Assembly: GCA_947581745.1 (NCBI GenBank)
Contig: CANPVW010000063.1
Span: 1-16,109 of the forward strand
Reading direction: 5' to 3'
Origin: Candidatus Benthicola azotiphorus
Lineage (GTDB): Bacteria > Gemmatimonadota > Gemmatimonadetes > Palauibacterales > Palauibacteraceae
Length of the DNA: 16,109 bases
A program made the translations under genes and the position numbers. Below are positions 14,359-16,109 of the stretch, in pieces; within the stretch, counting starts at the first letter, position 1, and each line of letters starts with the position of its first letter. The notes beneath the pieces were generated by a model. The model made no database searches. It was not told the DNA's origin and saw only the letters and a list, made by a program, of their open reading frames with translations.

Positions 14359-16109
14359 ATGCCCGAACGCGATCCCCTCGTCCGTTACAGGGACAAGCGA
14401 ACCGCCGGAGAGACTCCGGAGCCCGGAGTCGCCCGATCGTCCGACCGGACCGCCGCCGAGGCGTCCGGCGGCGCGGGCGGTGGCCTGTTCGTGATCCACA
14501 AGCACGCCGCGAGCCGCCTGCACTGGGACCTGCGCCTCGAGCTGCGGGGCGCCCTCACGTCGTGGGCCGTCCCGAAAGGCCCTTCCCTCGATCCGGACGA
14601 GAAACGGCTCGCCGTCCACGTCGAGGACCACCCACTGGAATACGTCGACTTCGAGGATGTGATCCCTCCGGGCAACTACGGCGCGGGGCCGATGATCGTC
14701 TGGGACCGCGGGGACTGGGTCGCGCTGGACGACCCCGAAACCGGACTGGTCGACGGGAAGCTCCTGTTCGAGCTCCGGGGCCACAAGCTGCGAGGGGTGT
14801 GGACCCTCGTGAAGATCAAGAAGGCGGAGAACGAGTGGCTCCTCATCAGGGAGAAGCGCACGCTGACCCGGGAAGAGCTTTCCTTGGCCGCGGAAGCCGA
14901 TGCCGCCGTCCCTCAGCAGTCCATCCTCAGTGGCCTCACCGTGGAAGAGCTGGGCGATGGCGTGGACCGGGGCGAGGAGCTGGAGCGCCTCGCGGCCGTG
15001 GCCGGCGCCCCCCGGCGCGCCGTGCGGGGCGAGCGGGTCAAGGTGATGCTGGCCCACACGGCGGAGGCGCCGTTCACGGACCCCGAGTGGCTGTTCGAGC
15101 TCAAGCTCGACGGATACCGGATGATCGCCAGCCGTGAAGGCCACGTATGCCGGCTGTACACGCGGAACGGAAACGACGCGACGACCTGGTTCCCCGAGCT
15201 GGTGCGGTCCCTCAGGGCTCTTCCGGTGGATGACTTCGTCCTCGATGGCGAGGTCGTCATGCACGACGAAGCGGGGCGGCCCAGCTTCCAGCGGCTGCAG
15301 AGGCGCGCACGCATCCGCCGGCCGATCGACGTGAAGCGCGCCTCGCTGCGCCAGCCCTCGACGTTCTACGCCTTCGATCTCCTGGGCGTGATGGGACGTG
15401 ACCTGCGGTCCGTCCCGCTCGAGGACAGAAAGTCCGTGCTGCGCGCCCTTCTTCCTCCGGCCGGGCCTCTCAGGTTCGTGGATCACTTCGCCGGCGTCGG
15501 CGAAGCGCTGTACGAGCAGGTGACTTCGATGGGGCTCGAGGGCATAGTGGCAAAGAAGTCCTCGAGCCGTTACCGCGCGGGCAGGTCCAGGCATTGGCTG
15601 AAGATACGGGCGACCCGGTCCGCGGACGTGGTCGTCGTGGGGTTCACGGAACCGAAAGGCGGCCTGGAGGGCCTGGGCGCCCTGCACGTGGCCGGCCTCG
15701 AGGGACAGCGTCTCGTGTACCTGGGAAGGGTGGGGTCCGGTTTCACGGCGGCCGACCGCAGGGCCCTCCGGTCCCGCCTGAAGGCGATCGAGACGGACGC
15801 GCCAGCGGCCGAGCAGACGCTGCCCGAAGGCTCCGACCACTGGGTACGCCCCGAGCTCGTGGCGGAGGTGCGGTTCCTGGAGCGGACGGAGGACGGCCTC
15901 TTGAGGCAGCCCGTGTATTGCCACCTGCGAGACGACAAGCCTCCGGCGGAGTGCGAGGCTCCGCCACGGAGGAGCGGCCCGGGCGCGGACGGGGAGGAGC
16001 GCGACTTCGAGGCCGATGCCGCGGCCGGGCCCGTGGCGGGAGGCGTCGCCGACGAGCGCGGAGATCCGCCGCTGTCGAACCCTGACAAGGTGTTCTGGCC
16101 CGACGAGGG
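14359..16109 (+). CDS. ligD: LigD, multifunctional NHEJ ATP-dependent DNA ligase (PE-LIG-POL order), 3' end outside window
   Basis: Partner of Ku that trims, fills and seals DNA breaks. The window holds 583 codons. The phosphoesterase domain (about 10-190) has His49, His55, Asp57 and Arg59 (HKHAASRLHWDLRLE), plus His91 and Tyr95, matching the P. aeruginosa active site at a constant offset of 7. The ligase domain (about 220-530) has the nucleotidyl-accepting Lys249 in ELKLDGYR, RLYTRNG, LDGEVV at 295-300, EGIVAKK at 394-400 and HWLKIR at 412-417. After an acidic/Gly-rich linker, LSNPDKVFWPDE (572-583) opens the polymerase/primase domain, which continues beyond the end. The order is that of Pseudomonas, not of mycobacteria (POL-PE-LIG). 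No ribosome site precedes the ATG at 14359, so the mRNA may be leaderless. About 270-300 residues should be missing. Confidence 0.96.
   Translation, partial: MPERDPLVRYRDKRTAGETPEPGVARSSDRTAAEASGGAGGGLFVIHKHAASRLHWDLRLELRGALTSWAVPKGPSLDPDEKRLAVHVEDHPLEYVDFEDVIPPGNYGAGPMIVWDRGDWVALDDPETGLVDGKLLFELRGHKLRGVWTLVKIKKAENEWLLIREKRTLTREELSLAAEADAAVPQQSILSGLTVEELGDGVDRGEELERLAAVAGAPRRAVRGERVKVMLAHTAEAPFTDPEWLFELKLDGYRMIASREGHVCRLYTRNGNDATTWFPELVRSLRALPVDDFVLDGEVVMHDEAGRPSFQRLQRRARIRRPIDVKRASLRQPSTFYAFDLLGVMGRDLRSVPLEDRKSVLRALLPPAGPLRFVDHFAGVGEALYEQVTSMGLEGIVAKKSSSRYRAGRSRHWLKIRATRSADVVVVGFTEPKGGLEGLGALHVAGLEGQRLVYLGRVGSGFTAADRRALRSRLKAIETDAPAAEQTLPEGSDHWVRPELVAEVRFLERTEDGLLRQPVYCHLRDDKPPAECEAPPRRSGPGADGEERDFEADAAAGPVAGGVADERGDPPLSNPDKVFWPDE

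Noticed and set aside
14341..15924. 527-codon minus-strand frame opposite ligD
   Set aside because: LigD motifs fill the plus strand across this interval; the minus product has no recognisable domain.

Overview
This is a GC-rich, gene-dense bacterial chromosome segment of 16.1 kb with twelve protein genes. It has no tRNA, rRNA, insertion sequence, CRISPR array or phage gene. The combination of large secreted S9 peptidases, an orphan duplicated FtsX/MacB-type permease with a PadR regulator, a virginiamycin-B-lyase-like propeller and a Ku/LigD repair locus fits Gemmatimonadota or Acidobacteriota. I lean to Gemmatimonadota. This rests on gene content only; no phylogenetic marker is present.

Layout. 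(1) Positions 1-4093: two S9 serine peptidases diverge from a 145-bp gap. One is a probable lipoprotein oligopeptidase B (minus strand, cut by the window start). The other is a secreted DPP5-like S9C peptidase (plus strand). (2) Positions 4122-4146: a perfect 9-bp hairpin lies between convergent genes. (3) 6020 down to 4165, minus strand: a secreted Vgb-like beta-propeller and a short-chain dehydrogenase share a GTGA overlap. (4) 7603 down to 6127, minus: PadR regulator, small SHOCT-like membrane protein and DNA-3-methyladenine glycosylase I form a chain with 4-base overlaps. Their promoter carries two copies of the palindrome CGATATATCG, a likely PadR operator. (5) 10231 down to 7727, minus: the 834-residue ADOP-type permease. 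(6) 14311 down to 10415, minus: Ku, a MerR-HTH/TPR fusion protein, an exported Xaa-Pro aminopeptidase and a YbaK/EbsC deacylase. (7) 14359 to the end, plus: LigD (phosphoesterase, ligase, start of polymerase), divergent from Ku across only 47 bp.

How the genes may work together. Ku and LigD form a complete two-component non-homologous end-joining system, and the MerR-TPR gene directly abuts Ku. Oligopeptidase B, the DPP5-like enzyme and the aminopeptidase P all appear to be exported, suggesting extracytoplasmic peptide breakdown: endo-cleavage after basic residues, dipeptide removal, and Xaa-Pro removal. PadR probably autoregulates its own operon, which also contains the repair glycosylase Tag.

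All long open frames opposite these genes, including one of 1770 codons, are judged to be by-products of high GC. No stretch over 300 bp lacks a gene. I see no unmistakably new system. The best leads are the MerR-TPR/Ku pairing with its compact divergent promoter, and the PadR operator controlling a membrane/repair operon.
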